A stretch of DNA of 13,374 nt from Nitrososphaerota archaeon. Lineage in GTDB: Archaea > Thermoproteota > Nitrososphaeria > Nitrososphaerales > Nitrosopumilaceae. A program made the position numbers and the translations under genes. Of this stretch, positions 1-6,781 are shown piece after piece. Where the stretch lies: the NCBI GenBank assembly GCA_018263495.1, contig JAANXC010000048.1, positions 29,802-43,175 of the forward strand, written 5' to 3'. How positions within the stretch are numbered: position 1 is the stretch's first letter; every line of letters starts with the position of its first letter. The notes under the pieces are model-generated. The model did not search any database. It was not told the DNA's origin and worked only from the letters and a program-made list of their open reading frames with translations.

Positions 1-420
1 CTCCAATGGTTCAACCATTGAATGAAGTTCTTTGTATTTTACCTCTAAAAATTCTAATGCTTCACTAAGCTTTTTTGTCTTACCATACTTGTATCTAATC
101 ATTTCACGATGATGCCAAAAGTTTTTGTTATCTGCAGCAGGTATAGTTGTAAAATAGTCTGGTCCTATAATTTCATCAGATATTTTCATATCATAAGGAA
201 ATAAAAAATCGGCGATAAACCACTCATCTCCGTCAGGATAATCCGCACCCGTCTCAATATCAAAAAAAATATGAAGTAGACTAGATTGCATCAATCCATC
301 CCCATTAATTGTAGGATGTTTTATGGCAGATTTTTTAAAATCTAGATTTACAAGTTTGTCTTCAAAAAAACCCTTAATGATTGATTTACGAAAAATTATG
401 TTGACGTCAGTTATATTCAA
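1..420 (-). CDS. Unrecognised protein, C-terminus cut by the window edge, start uncertain
   Basis: A minus-strand reading frame is open from position 498 (just after an in-frame stop at 499-501) to position 1, and it leaves the window still open. The visible product has aromatic and acidic stretches, such as ETGADYPDGDEWFIADFLFP and FWHHREMIRYKYGKTKKLSE, which read like a real soluble protein. I do not recognise the family. There is no ATG, GTG or TTG before the TTG at 418-420; the next candidates are TTG 292-294 and ATG 289-291. The residues upstream of the TTG (CCNHWTPYELLARNSNYY) also look protein-like. The true start may therefore lie further up, even at an ATA codon (484-486) overlapping the stop of the preceding beta-subunit gene. 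The given boundary is the first conventional start. The gene follows the oxidoreductase beta gene on the same strand, so it may be the last gene of that operon. Confidence 0.6.
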   Translation of the reverse strand, partial: MNITDVNIIFRKSIIKGFFEDKLVNLDFKKSAIKHPTINGDGLMQSSLLHIFFDIETGADYPDGDEWFIADFLFPYDMKISDEIIGPDYFTTIPAADNKNFWHHREMIRYKYGKTKKLSEALEFLEVKYKELHSMVEPLE

Positions 421-482
421 AGTAAGGTAATAGTTAGAATTTCTTGCTAATAACTCATATGGCGTCCAATGATTACAACATA

Positions 483-1448
483 CTATATTCTTAAAGAATC
501 AAGAATGGTTGAAATATCCGTAGTGGGTTTTCCATTCTTAGAAATCTTCTGTTTTGCTGCAGGGTTTTCAAGGTAATTAGGTACTTTGTCTGTTATCCTT
601 TTTGTATATGGCGTGACTAGTTCGTTCTTATAGAATATTCCAGTAGGTATCTTATCACCCCACTCAAGTGATTTTTCCAGTGCTTGTGCTAGTTTTTCAT
701 TAAGTTCGGTAGTAGTGCTATAATGTACTACCGGATCATAGCCCACATCCGCAAGATTGTAAATTCTAGGTGTTGGTTTTTTTGTTTCTTCATTAATTTG
801 ATCAATACCAGAAAACCAGTCTCTTGTGTAAAGATCATTATATGTTGGGCATGGTTGTAAAACGTCAATAAATGCCAGACCTTTGTGTTTTACTGCAGCC
901 GTAATAAGATCCTTTAACTGTCTAACATCATAAGAATAACTTCTAGCAACAAATGTAAAACCACTAGAAATTGCTAGAGCTATGGGATTTACATTGTAAT
1001 TTGGATTAGGATTTGATAGAGACTTGGTTTGTTCTCCCAACTTCAAGGTTGGTGAGGCTTGGCCTTTTGTTAATCCGTATACAGCATTATCAAATATGAT
1101 ATAGGTCATGTTAACATTTCGTCTTCCAGCTGCAACAAAATGTCCAGCTCCAATTCCAAGACCATCTCCATCTCCACCAGCAGCAATTATTGTCATTTCA
1201 GGATTTGCGATTTTTGCACCCTGAGCAAATGTCAAAACCCTACCATGTAGAGTATGAACGCCGTAGGTATTGATGAAATGTGATGTCTTCCCAGAACAAC
1301 CAATTCCAGAGAAAATAGCTGCTTTATGTTTAGGAATTTGCATTTCTGCCAATGACATTTGTATTGCATTAACTATTCCAAAGTCTCCACATCCTGGGCA
1401 CCAATCATTATGTACTCCAGTTTTATAATCTCCTAACTTAATCGCCAT
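483..1448 (-). CDS. 2-oxoacid:ferredoxin oxidoreductase, beta subunit
   Basis: This is the thiamine-diphosphate and [4Fe-4S]-binding half of an enzyme that oxidatively decarboxylates a 2-oxoacid (pyruvate or 2-oxoglutarate) with CoA to an acyl-CoA, reducing ferredoxin; it can also run in the carboxylating direction. The 321-residue length is usual for the archaeal two-subunit type. Four cysteines, C17 and C20 (WCPGCGDFG), C51 (GIGCSGKTSHF) and C200 (LQPCPTYN), have the spacing known for the cluster ligands of the Sulfolobus enzyme. K54 in GCSGK fits the substrate-contacting lysine there. The ThDP/Mg motif is GDGDG at 92-96 with N121 and YGLTKGQ at 124-130. The ATG start overlaps the end of the gamma-alpha gene by 11 bases, which implies translational coupling. 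Substrate preference cannot be read from the sequence with confidence. Confidence 0.95.
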   Translation of the reverse strand: MAIKLGDYKTGVHNDWCPGCGDFGIVNAIQMSLAEMQIPKHKAAIFSGIGCSGKTSHFINTYGVHTLHGRVLTFAQGAKIANPEMTIIAAGGDGDGLGIGAGHFVAAGRRNVNMTYIIFDNAVYGLTKGQASPTLKLGEQTKSLSNPNPNYNVNPIALAISSGFTFVARSYSYDVRQLKDLITAAVKHKGLAFIDVLQPCPTYNDLYTRDWFSGIDQINEETKKPTPRIYNLADVGYDPVVHYSTTTELNEKLAQALEKSLEWGDKIPTGIFYKNELVTPYTKRITDKVPNYLENPAAKQKISKNGKPTTDISTILDSLRI

Positions 1449-3345
1449 ACAATAACACCTGCCTTTTTTCAGCTTTCTTTTCTAATATTTTTTTCAGAGA
1501 ATCAAAAATTTCTATACATGTCATTGGCCTTCCTGTATATTTCAAAACATAGTAGTCTGGATCCTTTAACAAATTTTTTCTGATCAATGAACCAAGCTGA
1601 GCAGTCATATTTGCTTCAATGTCAACTATTACTGAAGAGTCTTTTAGGAGTGATTTGACATGCTCTGTAGGAAATGGCTCTAGTAGTTTGATATCTATGA
1701 AACCAATTTCATGTCCTTCCTTTCTATGCATTTCAATTGCGTCTAAGATTGGTCCCTTTGGAGAACCCCAACTTACAATACAAATATCAGATTTACCATA
1801 TGCAACTGCCTGATCATTTTTAGGAACTAGAGTAAGAATTTGCTCAACTTTTTTCTGTCTTTTATCCATCATCTGAATTCTATTTACTGGATCCTCTGAG
1901 ATGTGACCGTGCTCGTCACTTTCATCACCTGTATTCCAAAAAACACCATTTTCAAGACCAAGTTTTGATCTTGGAGAAATGCCATCTGGTGAATGAGCAA
2001 AACGTTTGTAGTCACCGTCTATTTTTTCAAGCAATTTTCCACGATCAATTGAGACCAAATCTGGTTCAAATCTATTACATGTAACAACTGAACTAGCAAT
2101 AAATTTGTCAAGTATGTGAATCACAGGAAGTTGAAAAACATCAGCAAAATTGAAACATTTTCCAGTATCATAAAAACTATCTTCAACATCTCCTGATGCA
2201 TAAACTATTCTTGGAAATTCTCCATGACCCGCATTGATTGCAAAAAGTAAATCGTCTTGACCCTGTCTTGTTGGCAATCCTGTAGATGGTCCACTTCTTT
2301 GAAATAATGAAATGACTACTGGCACCTCATTTATTCCAGCCCAGCCAAGTGTCTCTGCCATCAATGAAAATCCTGGTCCTGAAGTTGATGTTGCAGAACG
2401 TGTACCTGTTAATGATGCTCCTACCGCCATACCAATCGCAGAAATTTCGTCCTCAGTTTGTACTATAGTAGTGGAACCCGGTCTATCTTCTTTTACTTGT
2501 AAAATTTCATGTGTTTCCAAAAATTCACTTTCATCTGATGCAGGAGTGATAGGATAATACGATTGAAACCTACATCCACATACCATTTTTCCTAGGGCTG
2601 AACCCTGGTGCCCTTGAACGAGCATTATGTTTGGTTCCTTGTCTGTTTCATTAAGTGAGGCATTAAAACCAGAAAATTTTGCAGATGCATAATTATAAGC
2701 AAAATTTGCCGCCTTTTTATTCAAATCAGCAATGGTAGGTTTTGCTGAAAAGATTTCTTCTATAGATTCCAGTAATGGTGCTATGGGTGCTTTCAAAACT
2801 CCAAGTGAAAATGAAACACCCAACACATTGAACATACGTGTCATACGTGAAAGTTCAGGTCTTTTCAATTCGTCTGCAATGTTTGATAATGCATCCCAAA
2901 ATGAAATTGGGTAAACATTGACACCACTTTCCTTGGCTAACTCAATTATGCTTGAAACTTTTGGTTCCATATTTTTTGATTTAAAAAATTCATCTAATCT
3001 GACTCTATGATCTGCTTCAATGGTTGGAATTTCATCAATGCTTGTATTAACTATAGATGAATCATAAATTATTGCTCCATTTTTTGAAATGCTCAAACCA
3101 TGTCTGATCATGGTTTCGGCATCAAAAGCAACCATGATGTTTGCGCCGTTTACATTTGAACGAATTTTGTTGTCTGAAAGTCTTACTACGAAATAACTGT
3201 GTAAACCTTTGATGTTAGAATGATATTCCCTTTTTCCAAAAACATGGTAGCCCAGTTTTGCACCAACCCGTGAAAATATGTTTGCTGCAGTGTCAACACC
3301 ACTTCCCTGTGGTCCACCTATTAACCAACTATAATCAAAAACCAT
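1438..3345 (-). CDS. 2-oxoacid:ferredoxin oxidoreductase, fused gamma-alpha subunit
   Basis: The 635-residue protein carries a gamma domain (roughly residues 1-220, starting with GGPQGSGVDTAA at 10-21) fused to an alpha domain (about 238-620). This is the fusion found in two-subunit archaeal 2-oxoacid:ferredoxin oxidoreductases. The alpha part has the diagnostic YPITP motif at 264-268, which in this family contacts the 2-oxoacid and ThDP, followed by ESEFLE, the TSTSGPGFSLMAE loop and GPSTGLPTRQGQDD at 352-365. It pairs with the beta subunit encoded immediately downstream (11-base overlap) to form the enzyme in the cytoplasm. In thaumarchaea such enzymes supply pyruvate, 2-oxoglutarate or succinyl-CoA around the incomplete citrate cycle. 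That role is family knowledge; the exact substrate is not visible here. The gene starts 13 bases after a small cysteine-rich gene and has no promoter of its own that I can see. Confidence 0.95.
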   Translation of the reverse strand: MVFDYSWLIGGPQGSGVDTAANIFSRVGAKLGYHVFGKREYHSNIKGLHSYFVVRLSDNKIRSNVNGANIMVAFDAETMIRHGLSISKNGAIIYDSSIVNTSIDEIPTIEADHRVRLDEFFKSKNMEPKVSSIIELAKESGVNVYPISFWDALSNIADELKRPELSRMTRMFNVLGVSFSLGVLKAPIAPLLESIEEIFSAKPTIADLNKKAANFAYNYASAKFSGFNASLNETDKEPNIMLVQGHQGSALGKMVCGCRFQSYYPITPASDESEFLETHEILQVKEDRPGSTTIVQTEDEISAIGMAVGASLTGTRSATSTSGPGFSLMAETLGWAGINEVPVVISLFQRSGPSTGLPTRQGQDDLLFAINAGHGEFPRIVYASGDVEDSFYDTGKCFNFADVFQLPVIHILDKFIASSVVTCNRFEPDLVSIDRGKLLEKIDGDYKRFAHSPDGISPRSKLGLENGVFWNTGDESDEHGHISEDPVNRIQMMDKRQKKVEQILTLVPKNDQAVAYGKSDICIVSWGSPKGPILDAIEMHRKEGHEIGFIDIKLLEPFPTEHVKSLLKDSSVIVDIEANMTAQLGSLIRKNLLKDPDYYVLKYTGRPMTCIEIFDSLKKILEKKAEKRQVLLYGD

Positions 3346-3358
3346 AACTGATCAATCC

Positions 3359-3517
3359 TTAACCACCAGTAGCAGCGCTATCATCATTAGAAAGTTTTAA
3401 TCCACATTCACATTTATCGCGTTCCCCACAAAAAGGGCAAACACAAGTACAATTTTCTATGGGGTTTTTACAATCATCACAAAGAGTGAATTCTTCATTG
3501 GTATTATCAGAACTCAT
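3359..3517 (-). CDS. 52-residue eight-cysteine protein heading the oxidoreductase operon
   Basis: This is a short ORF with an ATG at 3517 and a TAA at 3359-3361. Its 52 residues hold eight cysteines (13, 16, 23, 25, 27, 30, 36, 38) arranged as two tandem copies of CxxC-x5/6-CxC, namely CDDCKNPIENCTC and CPFCGERDKCEC. The flanks are acidic and polar and probably disordered. The pattern suggests two zinc knuckles or, less likely, iron-sulfur binding. The spacing is not that of a classical 2[4Fe-4S] ferredoxin (CxxCxxCxxxCP). The start is supported by a TATA box centred 26-27 bases upstream, which places transcription initiation at or beside the ATG. The gamma-alpha oxidoreductase gene begins 13 bases downstream, so the two are surely cotranscribed. 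Possible roles are assembly, cofactor delivery or regulation of the enzyme. No function is proven and I do not recognise a named family. Confidence 0.8.
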   Translation of the reverse strand: MSSDNTNEEFTLCDDCKNPIENCTCVCPFCGERDKCECGLKLSNDDSAATGG

Positions 3518-3540
3518 TGTTATTTTTATTGTTAAGATAT

Positions 3541-3547
3541 TATAAAT
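3541..3547 (-). promoter_or_regulatory. TATA box for the oxidoreductase operon (leaderless)
   Basis: On the minus strand the intergenic stretch reads ATTTATAATATC, with the TTTATA core at 3546-3541. Its centre is about 26-27 bases before the ATG at 3517, the usual archaeal TATA-to-start distance. The message would therefore begin at the start codon with no leader. It lies between the small Cys/His gene and the eight-cysteine gene and separates them into different transcription units. Confidence 0.65.
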
Positions 3548-3558
3548 GGTTTAAGTGG

Positions 3559-3822
3559 TTATAGCTGAATTAAATCATCAGGATCTCCACGAATACAATC
3601 AGTTTGTACAGATTTGAGGTTTTCAAATTTGATTGTGCCTTTTGGTATCTTTCCATCATTTTGAAGTGTTCCAATTTTTGATGAAACAGATGCCTTGTGT
3701 TTTTCACATGTTATTCCCAGCATGAATTCATCATTATTAGATACTACAGTAATTAGATATTCTGGTGGGTTAACGCAATCTTTGTTTCCTTCTCTAATGG
3801 AGCACTTGTCAGGTAACAACAA
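3559..3822 (-). CDS. Small Cys/His protein, possibly metal binding, TTG start
   Basis: The 87-residue product has cysteines at 7, 16, 39 and 76 and a histidine at 42. C7-x8-C16, then C39-x2-H42 (ITCEKHK), could form a single zinc site, as in many small treble-clef-like proteins; this is inference. The middle (PPEYLITVVSNNDEFMLGITC) looks like a short beta hairpin. The first conventional start is TTG at 3822, with a second TTG directly after it. The frame remains open upstream to about 3864 and would add a hydrophobic stretch (LISISITIFLLL) if translation began earlier, but no standard start codon lies there. The gene begins 23 bases after the flavoprotein stop and probably shares its transcript. 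Function is unknown. Confidence 0.65.
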   Translation of the reverse strand: MLLPDKCSIREGNKDCVNPPEYLITVVSNNDEFMLGITCEKHKASVSSKIGTLQNDGKIPKGTIKFENLKSVQTDCIRGDPDDLIQL

Positions 3823-3845
3823 AAAAATTGTAATTGAAATGGATA

Positions 3846-5144
3846 TTAATCTTGTCCAATAATTTCATTGAAATTCCAAATTGAGTATTTTTGATTTTTT
3901 GGTTGTGTCAAAATTCCTTTTTCCTGCAATTTTTTCACAACAAAAGCGGAGTAAGCTGGGGCCCCAGTTGCGCCAGGAGTATTATAATTTACCACATGAA
4001 AAGAATTTTTGCCTTCAATTTCTATCATTTCAGATACAAAATTTCCCTCAGGTGAAATTACTGGAGTTCTAATTCCTGCTGTTCCACGTTTTGGAAAATT
4101 TTCTGGTTTAACAGCAGGAATAAATTTTTTCACCCTTTCAACCATGGCCGATTTAGAAATTGAACTAAGAAATTCCTTAGATATTAACGAGATGAAGTCT
4201 GTATTTAGAAGAAGCTTCTTTGTGCTACCAGTAACAATGTCCGTGATTTTTGAAAGTGCAGTAGGAATATCTGTGATAAAGCTGTCATATGCTTCTGGAG
4301 AGTCAACAGGAACCGCATTTGGACCAATCTCAGTTTCGCCATTGGCTCTTTTAATCCAATGTGGATCTAAAAATGGAAATTCTGGATAGCGTGGAACAGT
4401 ATAGATATTTGTTTTAACAAGATTTGCAATGTCAGAATCAGCTACCCAATATTCACCACGAAAATGAAGATCTGAATAACCTTTTAACAATCTGAATTTT
4501 TTAGCAACATCAAGAGAATTCCCTCCGGCACAATTGATTACAAAATTTGCCGTTAGTGATGAGTTGTCTGAAAAGATTATGTTGACTTCTTTGGATGTTT
4601 CTTCTACATGTTTCACATTATGCTTAAGTAAAAAATTTGTCCCATTTTTTTTGGACAACTCTGATACTGCTTTTGTAAGTAGACCATAGTTTGTTGAGCC
4701 TTCTTTAGTGCAATAAAGACCTGAATAACAATTCAAGTTAGGCTCTTTTTGTTTAAGTTCGTCGGAATCAAGAATTGAAATATCCTCTTCAGTTAATCCA
4801 TTTTCTTTTCCCAAAACCATATATTTTTCAAGAGTTTTGTGTTGCTCCTCATCTAATGCAATTTCAATTGTCCCGCCTTGAACCCAAGGAATATTGTTTT
4901 CATTAGCCAATACTTTCCACATATCATGAGAAAGAAACGCCGCCCTAGCGAAATTCTTCTTTCGTTTAGAATCCAAGTAAAATGGATAATGAATTACGCC
5001 ACTATTACGAGTGCTAGAATGTAACGCGACATCAGGTTCTTTTTCAATTAAACAAATCTTTAGATCATATAATGTAGAAAGCCAGTATGAAATTGTAGTT
5101 CCTAATACTCCTCCACCAATAATGGCAATATCATATTTTTGCAT
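3846..5144 (-). CDS. lhgO: FAD-dependent oxidoreductase, L-2-hydroxyglutarate oxidase (LhgO) type
   Basis: This is a DAO-superfamily flavoprotein of about 432 residues. The N-terminus has the dinucleotide fold YDIAIIGGGVLG followed by CLIEKE, the acidic end of the second strand that binds the FAD ribose. SSTRNSGVIHYPFY, the GEYW segment, VPRYPEFPFLDPHW and the C-terminal NTPGATGAPAYSAFVV agree with L-2-hydroxyglutarate oxidase/dehydrogenase, which turns L-2-hydroxyglutarate into 2-oxoglutarate and passes electrons to oxygen or a quinone. Related malate:quinone or glycerol-3-phosphate dehydrogenases cannot be fully excluded. A longer start (GTG at 5159) would add five residues. I prefer the ATG at 5144 because a TATA-like box, TTTACATAA at 5174-5166, is centred 26 bases before it and the product then begins MQKYDIAIIGGG. 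The gene lies directly behind a tRNA gene. Confidence 0.8.
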   Translation of the reverse strand: MQKYDIAIIGGGVLGTTISYWLSTLYDLKICLIEKEPDVALHSSTRNSGVIHYPFYLDSKRKKNFARAAFLSHDMWKVLANENNIPWVQGGTIEIALDEEQHKTLEKYMVLGKENGLTEEDISILDSDELKQKEPNLNCYSGLYCTKEGSTNYGLLTKAVSELSKKNGTNFLLKHNVKHVEETSKEVNIIFSDNSSLTANFVINCAGGNSLDVAKKFRLLKGYSDLHFRGEYWVADSDIANLVKTNIYTVPRYPEFPFLDPHWIKRANGETEIGPNAVPVDSPEAYDSFITDIPTALSKITDIVTGSTKKLLLNTDFISLISKEFLSSISKSAMVERVKKFIPAVKPENFPKRGTAGIRTPVISPEGNFVSEMIEIEGKNSFHVVNYNTPGATGAPAYSAFVVKKLQEKGILTQPKNQKYSIWNFNEIIGQD

Positions 5145-5165
5145 TACAACTATTGTCACTTTTAA

Positions 5166-5174
5166 TTATGTAAA
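5166..5174 (-). promoter_or_regulatory. TATA-like box for the flavoprotein gene
   Basis: The minus strand reads TTTACATAA between the tRNA 3' end (5177) and the flavoprotein start. Its centre near 5170 is 26 bases before the ATG at 5144, which fits a leaderless transcript. It lies only two bases beyond the mature tRNA end. The tRNA trailer and the next promoter are therefore practically merged. Confidence 0.5.
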
Positions 5175-5176
5175 GG

Positions 5177-5276
5177 CGCCGGGAGAGAGATTTGAACTCT
5201 CGATCCCTTGCGAGAACGCGCTTTATGGTTTGATAGAATTCCAGGCGCGCGCCCTACCAGGCTAGGCGACCCCGGC
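5177..5276 (-). tRNA. tRNA-Ser (anticodon GGA) with an anticodon-loop intron
   Basis: The minus strand folds as a class II tRNA. The acceptor is GCCGGGG pairing TCCCGGC (one G-U), with discriminator G at 5177. The D stem is GCCT/GGGC, the anticodon stem CGCGC/GCGCG, and the T arm GAGAG-TTCAAAT-CTCTC. Between the anticodon stem and the T arm lie 15 bases that form a long variable arm (TCTC-GCAA-GGGA). This arm and the G discriminator identify serine, with GGA at 5242-5240. The anticodon loop is interrupted after base 37. Without the intron the mature length is 84 nt. CCA is not fully encoded (the gene is followed by CCT), so it must be added. A weak TATA-like AGATATTC at 5310-5303 might serve as the promoter. 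Confidence 0.93.
5223..5238 (-). other. tRNA-Ser intron, 16 nt, canonical 37/38 position
   Basis: The 16 bases between A37 and A38 are the archaeal tRNA intron. The anticodon bases UGG (33-35) can pair with the intron's CCA, with a three-base bulge (AAU) on one side and AAA on the other. This approximates the bulge-helix-bulge shape cut by the archaeal tRNA-splicing endonuclease. The central helix would have a C-U mismatch. Because of the run of A residues the exact 3' cut could be off by one base. Confidence 0.75.
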
Positions 5277-5309
5277 ATTAATTATTCGCCACATAGATTC
5301 CTGAATATC

Positions 5310-5762
5310 TTACTTTAGAAGGTTTATGACTATAGATTTTTTCACTTTATTGTTTTCATGGTCAAATCCCTCAACTACGATCTTGTATATGCCCTCCAGT
5401 GAATCAGAGCCATCCATTCTTTTCTGATTCCAAACAAATGTTTTTTCTTCCTTTGGTTCAAGTGTAGAAATTACTTGAGCTGCCATTGGAGTATAATATA
5501 ATACACCGTCAAGTCCTGTCACCTTCAAACCATACGAGGCATCAGAAAATGTTAGAGAGATAGTGCCAGAATTTATAATTTTAATGTGAATCTGTTCTCC
5601 CAGTTCAAAATCAATCTTTTCTGTTACAATGGAAATTGAAGAACCATCCTGAAATACTAGTTGCTCATGATTGTATTGGAAATTCTCAAAAACCCCAAGT
5701 ATCAAACCAGCCATCATACCAATCAAAATTGCAATTAGAAGACCCCTAGGTACGCTTTTCAT
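5310..5762 (-). CDS. Membrane-anchored extracytoplasmic beta-rich protein, unknown function
   Basis: The 150-residue protein starts MKSVPRG and has one transmembrane helix at about residues 8-25 (LIAILIGMMAGLILGVF). This serves as a signal anchor, leaving the C-terminal 120 residues outside the membrane. That part is rich in predicted beta strands (IDFELGEQIHIKIINSGTIS; KTFVWNQKRMDG; EGIYKIVVEGF). It resembles in outline the immunoglobulin-like or BsuPI-type domains, in which a Trp-containing strand precedes a G-x-Y-x-V-x-V strand. I do not assign a family with confidence. There are no cysteines. The gene begins five bases after the truB stop and is probably the last protein gene of the ribosomal transcript. 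Its position says little about its role. Confidence 0.8.
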   Translation of the reverse strand: MKSVPRGLLIAILIGMMAGLILGVFENFQYNHEQLVFQDGSSISIVTEKIDFELGEQIHIKIINSGTISLTFSDASYGLKVTGLDGVLYYTPMAAQVISTLEPKEEKTFVWNQKRMDGSDSLEGIYKIVVEGFDHENNKVKKSIVINLLK

Positions 5763-5767
5763 CTCAT

Positions 5768-6781
5768 CTATACATTCGTGATGTTTTCTTTAATTGTTGA
5801 CCGTGATTTCCAACTTTTGGGGTAGGTCTCTGGTGCCATGATTATTCGTTTTGTTTCAAAGGCATATCCTTTTGTATTTTCTTTGATATCATATTCAGAC
5901 ATCAAAGATTGTGCAAGTGCAACAATCTCTCCTTTTTGCGTGTAAACACCAACAAGATCTTCCTTTTGTAAATTTGGAGAGATTTGTAATACTCCAGGTA
6001 TGGCAAGTTGTGCTCCGTGACATAGCGCATCAACAGCAGAATCACGTATAACCACTGACTTGATTTCACTTAGGACATGCTCTATTGGATGTATCATGGT
6101 AGATAGTTTGGAACCATCCTTGTTATCCTTCCAATCTGCAAATGCATCTGCAATTTGATGAAGAGTAACCAATGGATGGTTTTCATGAAACTGGCTTACA
6201 CGAGTTCGTCTTAGCTCAATCATAGTACCGCCATGTACCAATACTTCGCCAAAATCATAGATTAATTTCCTAATATAGGTACCCGCCTCACAAAGTACAC
6301 GGATTAAAATCAAGTTTTCTTTCTGTTCAAGCAACTCTAGCTCAAAAATTTTACGGATTCGTGTCTGTCTTAAGACAGATGAACGTTGAGGTGGTTTTTG
6401 GTAAATGTCTCCACAGAATTCATTTAAAATATTGTCAAGTTTTTCTTTAGATGGCAATGAATGCAGTCTACCCAATGCATGATACTCCTTTGGACCAAGT
6501 AGTAAAACACCCAAAGCCTTTGTGCCCTCACCAAGACCCAATGGAAGTACACCTGTAACTTGTGGATCCAAAGTACCGCTATGTCCAGCCTTTGAAATTT
6601 CTAAAATACGTTTAGTCCATGCTACAACTTCGTGGCTGGTTGGACCTGCTGGCTTATCCAGTAATATCAAACCATAATTTAACAACTGTTCAACTGTACG
6701 CTTGTCATAGTATGTACCATATTGATCGTCAGTGATATCTTCATCGATAGTGATTAGACCCTCAAGTTGTTTCAGCGTCAA
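5768..6781 (-). CDS. truB: tRNA/rRNA pseudouridine synthase Cbf5 (archaeal TruB)
   Basis: The protein converts uridine to pseudouridine, as the catalytic subunit of archaeal H/ACA guide RNPs (with Nop10, L7Ae, Gar1) and alone on tRNA position 55. The 337-residue length is usual for archaeal Cbf5. An N-terminal extension leads to LLDKPAGPTSHEVVAW (40-55). The catalytic aspartate is D72 in GHSGTLDP (66-73). PPQRSSVLRQTR and CEAGTYIRKLIYDFG follow in the fold. The C-terminal region from about residue 235 (SVVIRDSAVDALCHGAQLAIPGV) is a PUA domain that grips RNA. The start is TTG, and TTGA overlaps the stop of the upstream kinase by four bases, implying coupled translation. Many archaea place rpl14e between cmk and this gene; here it is absent. 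Confidence 0.95.
   Translation of the reverse strand: MTLKQLEGLITIDEDITDDQYGTYYDKRTVEQLLNYGLILLDKPAGPTSHEVVAWTKRILEISKAGHSGTLDPQVTGVLPLGLGEGTKALGVLLLGPKEYHALGRLHSLPSKEKLDNILNEFCGDIYQKPPQRSSVLRQTRIRKIFELELLEQKENLILIRVLCEAGTYIRKLIYDFGEVLVHGGTMIELRRTRVSQFHENHPLVTLHQIADAFADWKDNKDGSKLSTMIHPIEHVLSEIKSVVIRDSAVDALCHGAQLAIPGVLQISPNLQKEDLVGVYTQKGEIVALAQSLMSEYDIKENTKGYAFETKRIIMAPETYPKSWKSRSTIKENITNV

Noticed and set aside
3359..3517. Eight-cysteine protein as a 2[4Fe-4S] ferredoxin delta subunit of the oxidoreductase
   Set aside because: The cysteine spacing lacks the CxxCxxCxxxCP pattern, and two-subunit gamma-alpha/beta enzymes do not need a delta subunit.
4009..4389. 126-codon plus-strand ORF
   Set aside because: It is the mirror of the flavoprotein gene, which has clear family motifs on the minus strand; no promoter or homology supports the plus frame.
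5011..5265. Plus-strand ORF reading APGERFELSIPCENAL
   Set aside because: This is the antisense translation of the tRNA-Ser gene and the 5' end of the flavoprotein gene; such reading frames are a known annotation artefact.
5762..6781. Search for rpl14e or rpl34e near cmk/truB, as found in other archaea
   Set aside because: cmk and truB overlap by four bases and no ribosomal reading frame fits on either strand here.
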